Origin: Flavobacteriaceae bacterium
GTDB taxonomy: Bacteria > Bacteroidota > Bacteroidia > Flavobacteriales > Flavobacteriaceae
Length of the DNA: 64,000 nucleotides
Assembly (NCBI GenBank): GCA_029238125.1
Contig: JAQWGQ010000021.1
Coordinates: forward strand, 1-64,000
Direction of reading: 5' to 3'
Shown piece after piece: positions 9,245 to 17,821 of the stretch. How positions within the stretch are numbered: the first letter of the stretch is position 1; each line of letters starts with the position of its first letter. The translations under genes were made by a program, and so were the position numbers. The notes under the pieces were generated by a model. That model did not search any database, was not told the origin of the DNA, and was given only the letters and a program-made list of their open reading frames with translations.

Positions 9245-11303
9245 GGTAGATCCGTTTGGCATTTTTCAAAACCACTTCCCGATCAAATGACATGGGTTTG
9301 GTCTGAAAATGTCGATACATCTCCATCTGGTCGGTATAGTGTGGGGAGTCGGGGCGGGCACTGTTGCCGTATGAGATCACTGACTCATAGGTGGTATTTG
9401 TTTTTCCAAACCGAATTAGGGCGATATAGGACTCTCCATGCTCGATTTTAATTTGCCCATTTTTATATGGATTCCCTCTCATGGCGGTCACCACGTCGGG
9501 AAGCCCAAAAATGGGAAGTTCCTTGTCGCCGCGCACGAGTTTTTGAAAATCGCCCAAGCGAATTCTGGTCGTTCCAAAGTGTTTGAGCAGATGTTTTTTG
9601 GCATCTTTCAGACAGGTATGAATCAACAAGGGATTGAAGGTTTTTGAAGGGCCTAGGCGTGGATAGTATTTGCCAAGGGTATAGTATAACACAGCAAATG
9701 CGCCTGCCCCATAGGAATCCGCACTTGCCACACGATCCCAATCTTGAATGTCAGCCAACAGGTCTGTTACGTCGGGATAGTCTATGGGCTTCATCTCATA
9801 GAGTGCATTGAAATCAACAAAATTGTAGTTGAGCGGGGTGGGCAGGGTGTGGTCGTATTTGATGCGTTTAAAATCGGAATAAGACAAACTGTCTTTTTCG
9901 GAGAGTAAGTCAAATAAGCGTGTACTGCGGTTGTTGTTATAGTTTTCGTAGTTCATCGCTTTGGCATAGTCATCGGGTTTTGGGTTTTCGTCTTCTGCAG
10001 TTGAATAAAATGGACTGTGATTGGCGTTATACACATAGCCCGCTTGGGGAGCGATAACTTGGGGAAGTTCTTGGGTGGTGTAGTAGCTGTCCCACAACGT
10101 TTTTTTGGTATTTCCAGGGATGGTTTTTTGCCAATTGTAATTGGGATCACGTCGGGGAATTTTCCCGTTGGAGATATAAAAAATGGTATCATTTCGATCG
10201 GCATAGCCAATGTTATATCCCGGAAGGGCGTTCCATTCCAAAACCGAATAAAACTCAGAAAAAGAACGGGATTTGTTCATGCGCCACCACTGCTCGAGGG
10301 CATTGATATTGGTTGTGCTTGGCGTTCGGATGGCAAAAACACCGCTTTTGTTTTTTAGGGCAGGTCCATAGATGCTTTGATAAAAGGTCTTGGAAATTGG
10401 AATCCGCAAGCCCAAGAGCCGAACAAACATCTTTGCTTTTTTCTTTACGAGTTGGTGTTCTTCTCCATCAACAATATAGGTGGTTTTGTTTTTCATCTCC
10501 AATTGGTACGCATCGGCCTTGTCGGGATAGTTTACGGTATGGGTCCACCCCAGATATTCGTTGGCACCAGTGAGGATACAAGGGGCACCGGGAAAGGTTG
10601 CTCCGATGATATTGGTGCCTTCCTCACTGACCAGATGGGCTTCATACCATGAGGTAGGTCCTTCCAAGGGCTGATGGGTGTTGATGGCCAAAAAGCTTTC
10701 GTCAATTTTTGTTTTTCGAGAACTCAAGGCGATGAGATTGGAGCCGTGTACGTCTTCGTGGATTGGTTTTTCATATTGGTCGATTCGATTGGTAAAAACC
10801 GCTTCCACGAGCTTGTCCCCTTGGTTGGAAGCAAAAAGTTGTAGCTGTGAATAAATCAGCATTATTTTGGGTGTGATCGGAAAGAAACCTGGTATCAGCA
10901 CCTCATCGGGATGGTGCTTGGCATAGCTATTCAACCCCGCTGCATAGCCCTTGATCACTTCGATAAACTCATTGCTTAAGGTGTGATAAAAGCGATCGAC
11001 GGTTTCGGCGCTTTGGATCAACTGCGCAACAAAATCAGCACCAATCCCCTTTTTCCCATTCCATCGACTGAGCATTCCATTTCCGGCTAGATAGGCCTTT
11101 TGAATGGTTAAAAAATTGTCTTCGGCATGCGCCCACGCCAATCCATAGGCGGTATCGGCATCGGTTTTTCCATAGATATGCGGAACCCCATAGCTGTCAC
11201 GAATGATTTCCACATCTTCCGGATCGACCTGTGCATGCACAATTCCCAAAGCAAACGCAAAGAGAATCACAAAACGATATCGGATGCTTTTAAAATTATT
11301 CAT
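9234..11303 (-). CDS. Secreted penicillin acylase family (Ntn-hydrolase) protein
   Basis: This 689-residue protein starts with a signal peptide ending near GIVHAQ and continues with VEIIRDSYGVPHIYG, the N-terminal signature of the penicillin amidase (S45) family. These precursors self-cleave so that a Ser becomes the N-terminal nucleophile of the beta chain. The likely nucleophile is S188 in HGSNLIAL, with the supporting conserved segments GATFPGAPCILTGANEYLGWTHT and NANHSPFY. It probably hydrolyses amide bonds of acylated small molecules in the periplasm, for example acyl-homoserine lactones or lipopeptides. The substrate cannot be read from sequence. It lies upstream of the MBL-rhodanese gene on the same strand, separated by a hairpin. 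Confidence 0.87.
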   Translation of the reverse strand: MNNFKSIRYRFVILFAFALGIVHAQVDPEDVEIIRDSYGVPHIYGKTDADTAYGLAWAHAEDNFLTIQKAYLAGNGMLSRWNGKKGIGADFVAQLIQSAETVDRFYHTLSNEFIEVIKGYAAGLNSYAKHHPDEVLIPGFFPITPKIMLIYSQLQLFASNQGDKLVEAVFTNRIDQYEKPIHEDVHGSNLIALSSRKTKIDESFLAINTHQPLEGPTSWYEAHLVSEEGTNIIGATFPGAPCILTGANEYLGWTHTVNYPDKADAYQLEMKNKTTYIVDGEEHQLVKKKAKMFVRLLGLRIPISKTFYQSIYGPALKNKSGVFAIRTPSTTNINALEQWWRMNKSRSFSEFYSVLEWNALPGYNIGYADRNDTIFYISNGKIPRRDPNYNWQKTIPGNTKKTLWDSYYTTQELPQVIAPQAGYVYNANHSPFYSTAEDENPKPDDYAKAMNYENYNNNRSTRLFDLLSEKDSLSYSDFKRIKYDHTLPTPLNYNFVDFNALYEMKPIDYPDVTDLLADIQDWDRVASADSYGAGAFAVLYYTLGKYYPRLGPSKTFNPLLIHTCLKDAKKHLLKHFGTTRIRLGDFQKLVRGDKELPIFGLPDVVTAMRGNPYKNGQIKIEHGESYIALIRFGKTNTTYESVISYGNSARPDSPHYTDQMEMYRHFQTKPMSFDREVVLKNAKRIYHPK

Positions 11304-11405
11304 TCCTGCAAGATATTCAAATTCTTTAGCTTGTCAATTGAGCTTCTGATGGATAAGATGAAAAACGCGACAATAATTATTTTAATTATATTTAAAACAA
11401 AAAAC

Positions 11406-11882
11406 ATGAAAAATAGAAGAGACTTTCTCAAGGAAGTCTGCCCAACAGTTGCCTTTGCTTTTTTTGGGTTGAGTTTTTTGGAGGCCTGCAGTGCCGATAG
11501 CTTAGAAGAAGACAAAGGCGATGGAACAACACCCACAGACAATGGCGGGAGTTCTGATAATGGGTATACAAAAAACGGTTCTACCTATACCATTGATTTA
11601 ACCCATTCCAATTTTTCTCAGCTGTCCGAAGTTGGGGGTTGGAAAAATGCTGAATCTAATGGTATTAGTGCGTTGTTTTTAAGAACTTCAGCAACTACTA
11701 TCCTCGCTTATTCTAATATTTGTCCAAATCATGGCTTAAAAAATCGCTGGGAATTATTGAACAACAATAATTTTATTTGTAAACATGATGATTACAGAGC
11801 AAGTACGGATTGTCTAAACACAACTTTGGACTGCTATGAGACTTCCCTTTCTGGTAATGAACTTACAGTGACCATTTCATAA
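11406..11882 (+). CDS. Tat-signal lipoprotein with a Rieske-like but rearranged Cys/His motif
   Basis: This 158-residue protein starts NRRDFLKE, a twin-arginine-type signal, followed by a hydrophobic stretch and a lipobox ending LEAC, so it is probably exported folded and lipidated. After a Gly/Ser/Asp-rich linker comes a small beta-rich domain with ICPNHG and, 15 residues later, ICKHDDY. Rieske [2Fe-2S] proteins use CxH...CxxH, but here the spacing is reversed (CxxH...CxH). It resembles small flavobacterial Rieske-type lipoproteins in size and architecture, but cluster binding is uncertain. I start at the ATG at 11406 because the longer upstream frame lacks a signal peptide and runs over the divergent acylase promoter region. 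Confidence 0.7.
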   Translation: MKNRRDFLKEVCPTVAFAFFGLSFLEACSADSLEEDKGDGTTPTDNGGSSDNGYTKNGSTYTIDLTHSNFSQLSEVGGWKNAESNGISALFLRTSATTILAYSNICPNHGLKNRWELLNNNNFICKHDDYRASTDCLNTTLDCYETSLSGNELTVTIS

Positions 11883-11941
11883 AAATTTGGTAAAATAATC
11901 ATATTTTTTGCAGATTGTACAGTGGGTTCATTTTCATCACT

Positions 11942-11949
11942 TACCTTTG
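11942..11949 (+). promoter_or_regulatory. -7 promoter box of crtI, probable leaderless transcript
   Basis: TACCTTTG matches TAnnTTTG exactly and ends 6 nt before the GTG start codon of crtI. With transcription starting about 4-7 nt after the box, the mRNA would have little or no leader. No convincing -33 element was seen at 19 bp. Confidence 0.6.
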
Positions 11950-11955
11950 TAAGAC

Positions 11956-13410
11956 GTGAGAAAAATCAACATCATCGGTTCTGGGTTTTCCTCTCTTTCT
12001 GCTGCCTGTCATTTGGCAAAGCGTGGATTTCAAGTGGAGGTCTTTGAAAAAAACAGTTCGCTAGGCGGTCGCGCACGCCAGTTTCAAAAAGATGGGTTTA
12101 CCTTTGATATGGGTCCTTCTTGGTACTGGATGCCTGATGTTTTTGAACGGTTTTTTGCGGGCTTTGGCAAGCAAGTGTCCGACTATTACGAACTCGAACG
12201 CCTCGACCCTGGCTATCAAGTTGTGTTTGGAAAAGACGAGGTTTTCCCTGTTCACAATAGCATCGAGAAAATCGCCGATCGATTTGAACTAGAAGAGAAA
12301 GGGAGCGGTCGAAAATTGGTCTCTTTTCTCAATCAAGCCAAACGAAACTATGATGTTGCCATCGAGGATTTGGTCTATAAACCAGGGGTTTCCCCTTTGG
12401 AACTCATTACGCCCGTAACGATCAAAAATGCAGGTCTATTCTTGACCAATGTGCGCAAACAAGTGGAACGAGATTTTAAAAGCCCAAAACTCCGTTCCCT
12501 ATTGCAATTTCCAGTCCTTTTTCTCGGCGCAAAACCAGAGCAAACACCTGCCTTCTACAACTTTATGAACTATGCCGATTTTGGCTTGGGAACTTGGCAT
12601 CCCAAAGGGGGAATGATTCAGATTGTGAATGCCATGGTGTCTTTAGGTAAAGAACTCGGCGTGAGCTTTCATACTGATGCCCCTGTGCATGAAATCATCA
12701 CAAATAACAAAAAAGCAACAGGAATTCGCGTGGGCGATACCATACACCATGCAGATATCATCATCAGTGGGGCAGACTATCATCATACCGAAAGTTTGTT
12801 ACAAGCATCCCTTCGCGGATATAGCGAGGCCTATTGGAAGAAAAAGGTATTTGCTCCTTCCTCTCTTCTATTTTATGTGGGGATCGATAAAAAACTGGAC
12901 AATTTGGCGCATCACAACCTCTTTTTTGATGTGGATTTTGACAAACACGCATCGAGTATTTACGACACACCAGAGTGGCCAAAAGAACCATTGTTCTACG
13001 TTAACCTGCCCTCTTCTTCAGATCAAAGCATGGCGCCAAAAGGAAAAGAAGCTTGCTTTATTTTGATCCCTATCGCTCCCGATTTGGAAGATACCCAAGC
13101 GTTGCGCGACAAATACTACAATATCGTTCTAACACGAATGGAGGAACTCACCAATCAATCGATTAGAGAGCATGTGCTTTTCAATAAATCTTTTTGCGTC
13201 CTCGATTTTGTAAACGACTACAACTCCTATAAAGGCAACGCCTATGGCATGGCGAATACCTTGACCCAAACCGCATTTTTGCGCCCCAAACTCAAAAGTA
13301 AAAAAGTAAAGGATTTGTATTTCACAGGTCAATTGACCGTGCCAGGCCCTGGCGTTCCGCCAGCCCTGATTTCAGGGAACATCGTTGCGGATATGATTGC
13401 ACCAAACTAA
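11956..13410 (+). CDS. crtI: Phytoene desaturase, GTG start
   Basis: This 484-residue CrtI-type desaturase turns phytoene into lycopene using FAD at the membrane. The N-terminal dinucleotide-binding fold reads NIIGSGFSSLSAACHLAKRG (about 5-24), followed by VEVFEKNSSLGGRARQF and DMGPSWYWMPDVFE. The C-terminal FAD and substrate signature is LYFTGQLTVPGPGVPPALISG. The start must be at or near the GTG at 11956, because the GxGxxG motif begins at residue 8 and no ATG fits. It begins a same-strand group with the pirin gene (12-bp gap) and the decayed HMA gene. It is distinguished from the second desaturase (crtD) by the C-terminal signature and the typical flavobacterial CrtI N-terminus. Confidence 0.92.
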   Translation: MRKINIIGSGFSSLSAACHLAKRGFQVEVFEKNSSLGGRARQFQKDGFTFDMGPSWYWMPDVFERFFAGFGKQVSDYYELERLDPGYQVVFGKDEVFPVHNSIEKIADRFELEEKGSGRKLVSFLNQAKRNYDVAIEDLVYKPGVSPLELITPVTIKNAGLFLTNVRKQVERDFKSPKLRSLLQFPVLFLGAKPEQTPAFYNFMNYADFGLGTWHPKGGMIQIVNAMVSLGKELGVSFHTDAPVHEIITNNKKATGIRVGDTIHHADIIISGADYHHTESLLQASLRGYSEAYWKKKVFAPSSLLFYVGIDKKLDNLAHHNLFFDVDFDKHASSIYDTPEWPKEPLFYVNLPSSSDQSMAPKGKEACFILIPIAPDLEDTQALRDKYYNIVLTRMEELTNQSIREHVLFNKSFCVLDFVNDYNSYKGNAYGMANTLTQTAFLRPKLKSKKVKDLYFTGQLTVPGPGVPPALISGNIVADMIAPN

Positions 13411-13422
13411 AATTTCAATTGC

Positions 13423-14142
13423 ATGAAAACCGTTTTCCATCCTTCTGATTCAAGAGGACATGCCAATCATGGCTGGCTAGAAGCTCGCCACAGCTTTAGT
13501 TTTGCGAGTTGGTATCAACCCGATCGTCTTCATTTTGGCGCTTTGCGCGTACTTAACGATGATATCATACAAGGTGGTATGGGATTTGGCACCCACCCAC
13601 ACGATAATATGGAAATTGTGACCATTCCGCTGAAAGGGGATTTGGAGCACAAAGACTCTATGGGCAATGCAGCGGTCATCCAAGAAGGCGATATTCAAGT
13701 GATGAGCGCCGGAACGGGCGTTCAGCATTCGGAGTACAATAACAACCCTGATTTAGATATCAATTTGTTTCAGTTGTGGTTGTTTCCCAATAAGCGAAAC
13801 GTAAGCCCTCGCTATGACCAATTGCCGATTCGCAGTTTGCATCAAAAAAATGCTTTTTTTCAAATTTTGTCTCCATCAGCCGATGATCAAGGAGTTTGGA
13901 TTCATCAAGATGCTTGGATACATATGCTCGATGCGGATCAAGGGCAATCCTTTCATTACGAATTACAAAGTCCAGACCATGGCGTGTATATGATTGTGAT
14001 TGAAGGCGAAGTGGAGGTTGGCGATCAAACCCTTTCTCGACGTGATGCCATAGGGGTTTGGGAAACCCAAAAGGTGGAGATTAAAACCAAAACCAACGCC
14101 GAACTTCTTCTGGTTCAAGTGCCCATGCTTCAGCTGACGTAG
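13423..14142 (+). CDS. Pirin family bicupin protein
   Basis: This 239-residue protein of the pirin family (YhhW-like size) is a double cupin that binds a metal ion. Some members have quercetin 2,3-dioxygenase activity and others act as redox-dependent regulators. Family signatures are GWLEARHSFSFASW, FGALRVLNDD and HPHDNMEIVTIPLKGDLEHKDSMGN. Candidate metal ligands are the histidines in the HPHDNME segment, the later His in GTGVQHSEYN, and nearby Glu. It follows crtI by 12 bp and is probably co-transcribed with it. A role in carotenoid synthesis is not known and I do not infer one. Confidence 0.92.
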   Translation: MKTVFHPSDSRGHANHGWLEARHSFSFASWYQPDRLHFGALRVLNDDIIQGGMGFGTHPHDNMEIVTIPLKGDLEHKDSMGNAAVIQEGDIQVMSAGTGVQHSEYNNNPDLDINLFQLWLFPNKRNVSPRYDQLPIRSLHQKNAFFQILSPSADDQGVWIHQDAWIHMLDADQGQSFHYELQSPDHGVYMIVIEGEVEVGDQTLSRRDAIGVWETQKVEIKTKTNAELLLVQVPMLQLT

Positions 14143-14178
14143 TCGAATTTTTAGTATATTGGATGTTTAAGTTCCTCC

Positions 14179-14863
14179 ATGAAACAAATCGTCCATATTG
14201 AAGGCATGACCTGTCAAGGGTGCGCCGCAAATGTTGAGGAAGCCATTGCACAACTTCTAGTAGTGGAAACCGTCAAGGCCAATCCCAAAACTGGTATCGT
14301 TGAGATTTTGCATCAATCTACACTCCAAACCGATGATATCAAAGCTGTTTTACCGCCCAAATATGCACTGGTCGATAATCCATCAACAGCGCCTTCAAAA
14401 ATCAAACAACTCTTTCCGTTGGGGCTAATTTTTGTATTCCTGATTGGGGGAACAACAATCATTCATTACCCCATTTTTGAGACAAATGCAGTTTTACCCG
14501 ACTTTATGGGTTTGTTTTTTGTGGTGTTTTCGTTTTTTAAGTTTCTTGACCTTAAAGGGTTTCAACAAAGCTTTAGGCGATATGACCCGCTGGCCAAATA
14601 TATCCCTTTATATGGTTGGGTCTATCCGTTTGTAGAGCTTGCATTAGGCGTTCTTTTTTTGATGCGTTTAGAAGTATCAACTGGCATTATGGCTGACTTT
14701 GGGAATTTTGAGCATCACGACCCTAGGGGTTGTCAAAGTATTAGTGTCTAAACAACAAATTCAATGTGCATGTTTGGGTTCGGTACTCAACCTACCGATG
14801 ACCTAGGCCACTTTTATTGAAAATGTAGTGATGATTGGTATGGCAGGGTGGATGCTCTTATAA
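14179..14863 (+). pseudogene. Decayed HMA-domain / four-helix membrane protein gene (frameshift plus in-frame stop)
   Basis: The intact part encodes a heavy-metal-associated domain with GMTCQGCAANVEEA and its CxxC metal site, then three or more hydrophobic helices, as in flavobacterial HMA-MauE/DoxX-like membrane proteins. The open frame (14179-14751) ends in an unrelated hydrophilic tail. The true continuation (TLGILSITTLGVVKVLV, then QIQCACLGSVLNLPMT) is found one frame over from 14696, so a frameshift lies around 14695. That frame then meets TAG at 14804-14806, probably a former Lys codon, before running on as ATFIENVVMIGMAGWMLL to TAA at 14861. Two independent lesions argue for a real pseudogene rather than one sequencing error. 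It would have made a copper- or heavy-metal-handling inner-membrane protein. Confidence 0.85.
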
Positions 14864-15391
14864 TTGCCCAACAAATACCGCCAAAGCGTTTTGGAATTGG
14901 GCTTCCAGTTTCGAATCCAAGATGCCTTTATTCTGATCAAAGGTTTTTGAAAAGTTTGGAAGTGAAAAATGCGGGACATCGTAGGGGTTTTTCCTTGCGA
15001 TTCGGTTATGGGCTTGCTCCAAAACGGTTTTGGCGCCTCGATCACCGTCATTGGTTGCCAACAACAACATCGGTTTGCTGTACCAAATATCCCCATCGAA
15101 ACGAGAGATCCAATCAAAAATATTTTTAAACGCTGCCGAATAAGAGCTGTTGTGCTCGGCAAAGGAAATGATAATCCCATCTGCAGACATAAGCAAGTCT
15201 TTGAAATCATGGGCAAGCTGGGGATAGCCGTTCTTGTTTTGACGATCAACACTAAAAATGGGCATCTCATAATCGTTTAAATCCAAAACAGTCGCTTGGG
15301 CATTTGGCACACAGGAGGCAGCATAAGCCGCCAATTTTTTATTGATGGAATGGATGGAGGAACTCGCTCCAAAGGCAATGATCTTTTTCAT
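14858..15391 (-). CDS. NADPH-dependent FMN reductase family protein
   Basis: This is a 177-residue flavodoxin-fold reductase. The phosphate-binding N-terminal loop reads KIIAFGASSSIHSINKKLA, and the mid segment ADGIIISFAEHNSSYSAAFKNIFDWISR is the FMN-binding and dimer signature of the NADPH-dependent FMN reductase/azoreductase family. I start at the ATG at 15391, where the beta-alpha fold begins. The frame is open further upstream, but that part is not family-like. Its stop abuts the end of the preceding pseudogene in the convergent direction (TTATAA at 14858-14863). It is divergent from the crtA-like gene. Confidence 0.88.
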   Translation of the reverse strand: MKKIIAFGASSSIHSINKKLAAYAASCVPNAQATVLDLNDYEMPIFSVDRQNKNGYPQLAHDFKDLLMSADGIIISFAEHNSSYSAAFKNIFDWISRFDGDIWYSKPMLLLATNDGDRGAKTVLEQAHNRIARKNPYDVPHFSLPNFSKTFDQNKGILDSKLEAQFQNALAVFVGQL

Positions 15392-15473
15392 GGTCTCCAA
15401 ATTACAAATTCTGTTTGGTTTTAAAACTTGGCTATTGTTTGTGCATCCCATCCAGATAAGTGATATCTTTATC

Positions 15474-16148
15474 ATGATGGGGCAAGTCGTTTATCTTCAC
15501 TTTTTTACGTACGATCAACATCGCTTTTGGGCATTTACCCAGATGCAACGCGCACATGCTGGTTTGCAAGACTGCAAGGGATTGCAGTTTTATAAGATGT
15601 TGGGGACGGGTGCTGGTGCTGGTTTTAGCTTGCGCCCTGATTTCTCGACCTATGCCTTGCTCAGCGTTTGGGACAGTGAAGACGATAAAAAACAGGCCTT
15701 TACAAGTTCACCCGTTTTACAGGCATTTTTTGATCGGTCTGCAACGCAGCGTATCTATGTATTGCGCCCAATCCATACCCATGGGAAGTGGAGCGGTCAG
15801 TCTCCCTTTATTGCGCAAAAGCCCTTAGGCGATAAACCCATTGGCGTTATCACCCGTGCCACACTCAACCCTTTACGACTGATCGATTTTTGGCGGCATG
15901 TCCCGCAGGCATCACAGGCGATAAAAGAGGCAAAAGGCGTTGGTTTTTTTAAAGGGATTGGCGAATGGCCTTTTGTGCAACAAGCGACCTTTAGCGTATG
16001 GGAAAGCGCCGAAGCGATTCGTACTTTCGCCTATGTGTCTCAGGCACACGCCACGATTGTCAAAAAGACGAGAGAACGCAAATGGTATAAAGAAGATATG
16101 TTTAATCGTTTTGAAGTATTAAGTGAAGAAAAAACGCCTTTGATATGA
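15474..16148 (+). CDS. CrtA-like (spheroidene monooxygenase family) carotenoid oxygenase
   Basis: This 224-residue protein belongs to the spheroidene monooxygenase (CrtA) family, with VVYLHFFTYDQHRFWAF, FYKMLGTGAGAGFSLRPDFSTYALLSVWD and a second half repeating a similar fold (VGFFKGIGEWPFVQQATFSVWES). A CrtA-related enzyme in a flavobacterium is known to act as the carotenoid 2'-hydroxylase of myxol synthesis. With crtD overlapping by four bases (ATGA at 16145) and cruF nearby, that role fits best here; the alternative is the 2-ketolase activity of the purple-bacterial enzyme. Two ATGs (15474, 15477) are possible starts. The frame is open upstream to 15342, but it overlaps the divergent reductase gene there. 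Confidence 0.85.
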   Translation: MMGQVVYLHFFTYDQHRFWAFTQMQRAHAGLQDCKGLQFYKMLGTGAGAGFSLRPDFSTYALLSVWDSEDDKKQAFTSSPVLQAFFDRSATQRIYVLRPIHTHGKWSGQSPFIAQKPLGDKPIGVITRATLNPLRLIDFWRHVPQASQAIKEAKGVGFFKGIGEWPFVQQATFSVWESAEAIRTFAYVSQAHATIVKKTRERKWYKEDMFNRFEVLSEEKTPLI

Positions 16149-17617
16149 GTAAACAAGCAATCGTAATTGGTTCGGGTATCGCAGGCATTGCCACATCGAT
16201 TCGGTTGGCTTGTCAGGGGTTTGCGGTTTCCGTTTTTGAAAAAAACGAATACGCAGGAGGGAAATTATCTTCCTTTTCGATGGGGGACTACCGATTTGAT
16301 TTTGGTCCTTCCTTGTTTACCATGCCGCATTTTGTCGATGAGCTTTTTGAGTTGGCTGGTGAAAATCCACGAGATCATTTTCAGTACAAACGCAAAGAGA
16401 TTGGGTGTAAATACTACTGGGAAGATGGCGTTCGACTAAATGCTTATGGCGATACTGATCGGTTTTTGAAAGAAGTCGATGACAAATTGGGCGTACCAAA
16501 ACACCAACTGCAAGATTATCTTGCTCGCGCCGAGAAAAAATACAATCGAACGGCATCCATATTTTTAGAGCAATCCTTACACAAATGGCAAACCTATCTC
16601 AACAAAACTACCCTAGAAGGCATTCTCCACTTGTTTTCCTACGAACTCGACACCACACTGCACAAGGTCAACATCCGCCGATTGAAAGAACCACATTTGG
16701 TGCAGTTCTACGATCGCTTTGCGACCTATAACGGCTCCAACCCCTATCAAACACCTGGTATGATGACCCTCATTCAACACCTTGAGCAGCATTATGGCAC
16801 CTTTGTTCCTCAAAAGGGTATGGTTGATATCACCAACAGCTTGGTTGCTCTCGCCAAACGCAAAGGCGTACAGTTTCATTACAACGCAGCCGTTGATGAA
16901 ATCATCATAGAGGGCAAAACGGCGGTCGGAATCCAGACGAATGGCACAACGCACAAAGCAGATGTGGTGGTGTCCAATATGGATGTCGTACCCACCTATC
17001 GGCATTTGATGCCAGCGCAAAAAGCGCCCGAGAAAAGTCTTCGGCAAGAAAGGTCGAGCTCGGCAGTGATTTTTTACTGGGGGGTCAATCGATCGTTTCC
17101 CGACTTGGATTTGCACAACATCTTTTTTAGTGAGGACTACAAGGCAGAATTTGATACGCTATTTACAGACAAAACCCTAGCTGCTGACCCGACGGTCTAT
17201 GTCAATATCACGACCAAAGACGTGCAAGGCGATGCCCCAGCAGGAAAGGAAAACTGGTTTGTGATGATCAATGCGCCCCGTGATGTAGGTCAGGACTGGG
17301 ATTTGCTATCAAAAGAATTGCGGAGACGGGTATTGGACAAGCTCAATCGGAATTTGAAGATAAAACTTGAAGATTGTATTGAAGAAGAGTTTGTAGTAAC
17401 CCCTCCCATGATTGCGGAAAAGACAGCGTCCTTTACAGGGGCTTTGTATGGCGCAGCAAGCAATGACCGTATGGCTGCCTTTTTGCGTCATCCCAACTTT
17501 TCACGTCAAATAGAGGGGCTTTATTTTTGTGGTGGAAGTGTACATCCGGGGGGCGGAATTCCCTTGTGTTTGCTGTCTGCCAAAATCGTTGCTGAGCTCG
17601 TCAATACGGGCGAATAA
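16145..17617 (+). CDS. crtD: CrtD-type carotenoid 3,4-desaturase
   Basis: This 490-residue FAD enzyme of the CrtI/CrtD superfamily has the dinucleotide fold IVIGSGIAGIATSIRLACQG at its N-terminus, then VFEKNEYAGGKLSSF and DFGPSLFTMP, and the C-terminal signature GLYFCGGSVHPGGGIPLCLLSAK. The CGGSVHPGGGIP motif is typical of desaturases acting on hydroxylated carotenoids (CrtD) and differs from the CTGxTxPGxGxP form of CrtI. It would introduce the 3',4' double bond after CruF adds the 1'-hydroxyl, giving a myxol- or saproxanthin-type end group. The start ATG overlaps the crtA-like stop, so the two are translationally coupled. Confidence 0.88.
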   Translation: MSKQAIVIGSGIAGIATSIRLACQGFAVSVFEKNEYAGGKLSSFSMGDYRFDFGPSLFTMPHFVDELFELAGENPRDHFQYKRKEIGCKYYWEDGVRLNAYGDTDRFLKEVDDKLGVPKHQLQDYLARAEKKYNRTASIFLEQSLHKWQTYLNKTTLEGILHLFSYELDTTLHKVNIRRLKEPHLVQFYDRFATYNGSNPYQTPGMMTLIQHLEQHYGTFVPQKGMVDITNSLVALAKRKGVQFHYNAAVDEIIIEGKTAVGIQTNGTTHKADVVVSNMDVVPTYRHLMPAQKAPEKSLRQERSSSAVIFYWGVNRSFPDLDLHNIFFSEDYKAEFDTLFTDKTLAADPTVYVNITTKDVQGDAPAGKENWFVMINAPRDVGQDWDLLSKELRRRVLDKLNRNLKIKLEDCIEEEFVVTPPMIAEKTASFTGALYGAASNDRMAAFLRHPNFSRQIEGLYFCGGSVHPGGGIPLCLLSAKIVAELVNTGE

Positions 17618-17689
17618 AGCACACGGACCAAGCTTTGATTTTCACGCCATTTCGTCTTATTTTTTCTAAATTATTATAGTCAATAAATG

Positions 17690-17720
17690 ATATAACTATC
17701 TAACAGATAGGGAGTTATAT
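17690..17720 (+). other. Stable stem with a GGGA bulge between crtD and the T9SS gene
   Basis: ATATAAC-TATCT pairs with AGATA-(GGGA)-GTTATAT, giving 7 + 5 base pairs around a three-base loop with a four-base purine bulge. It ends two bases before the ATG of a 19-codon frame. It could be the 5' structure of a small RNA or an mRNA leader. Confidence 0.4.
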
Positions 17721-17722
17721 TT

Positions 17723-17782
17723 ATGAAAAAAGTAGTTGGAGATTTTAATCACGCTTTCTATTTTAGTCCCAAGGTGGTGTAG
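17723..17782 (+). CDS. Candidate 19-residue leader peptide
   Basis: The frame encodes MKKVVGDFNHAFYFSPKVV and then TAG. Its ATG follows the stem at 17690-17720 by two bases, and its stop falls inside the hairpin at 17774-17791, an arrangement reminiscent of attenuation leaders. Short frames occur by chance in AT-rich DNA and nothing else supports translation, so this is a low-confidence call. Confidence 0.2.
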   Translation: MKKVVGDFNHAFYFSPKVV

Positions 17783-17800
17783 AAACACCACAATTTTGTT
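17774..17800 (+). terminator. Hairpin followed by a T-rich stretch upstream of the T9SS gene
   Basis: A perfect 7-bp stem GTGGTGT/ACACCAC with an AGAA loop is followed by AATTTTGTTT. It could end crtD transcription or act as an attenuator before the gene at 17822. The T run is interrupted, so strength is uncertain. Confidence 0.5.
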
Positions 17801-17821
17801 TAACCAAATCTTATAGAATTT

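Noticed and set aside
15464-15471. TATCTTTA upstream of the crtA-like gene as a -7 box
   Set aside because: The final base mismatches TAnnTTTG and the nearest TTTG is 22 bp away; too weak to list as a promoter.
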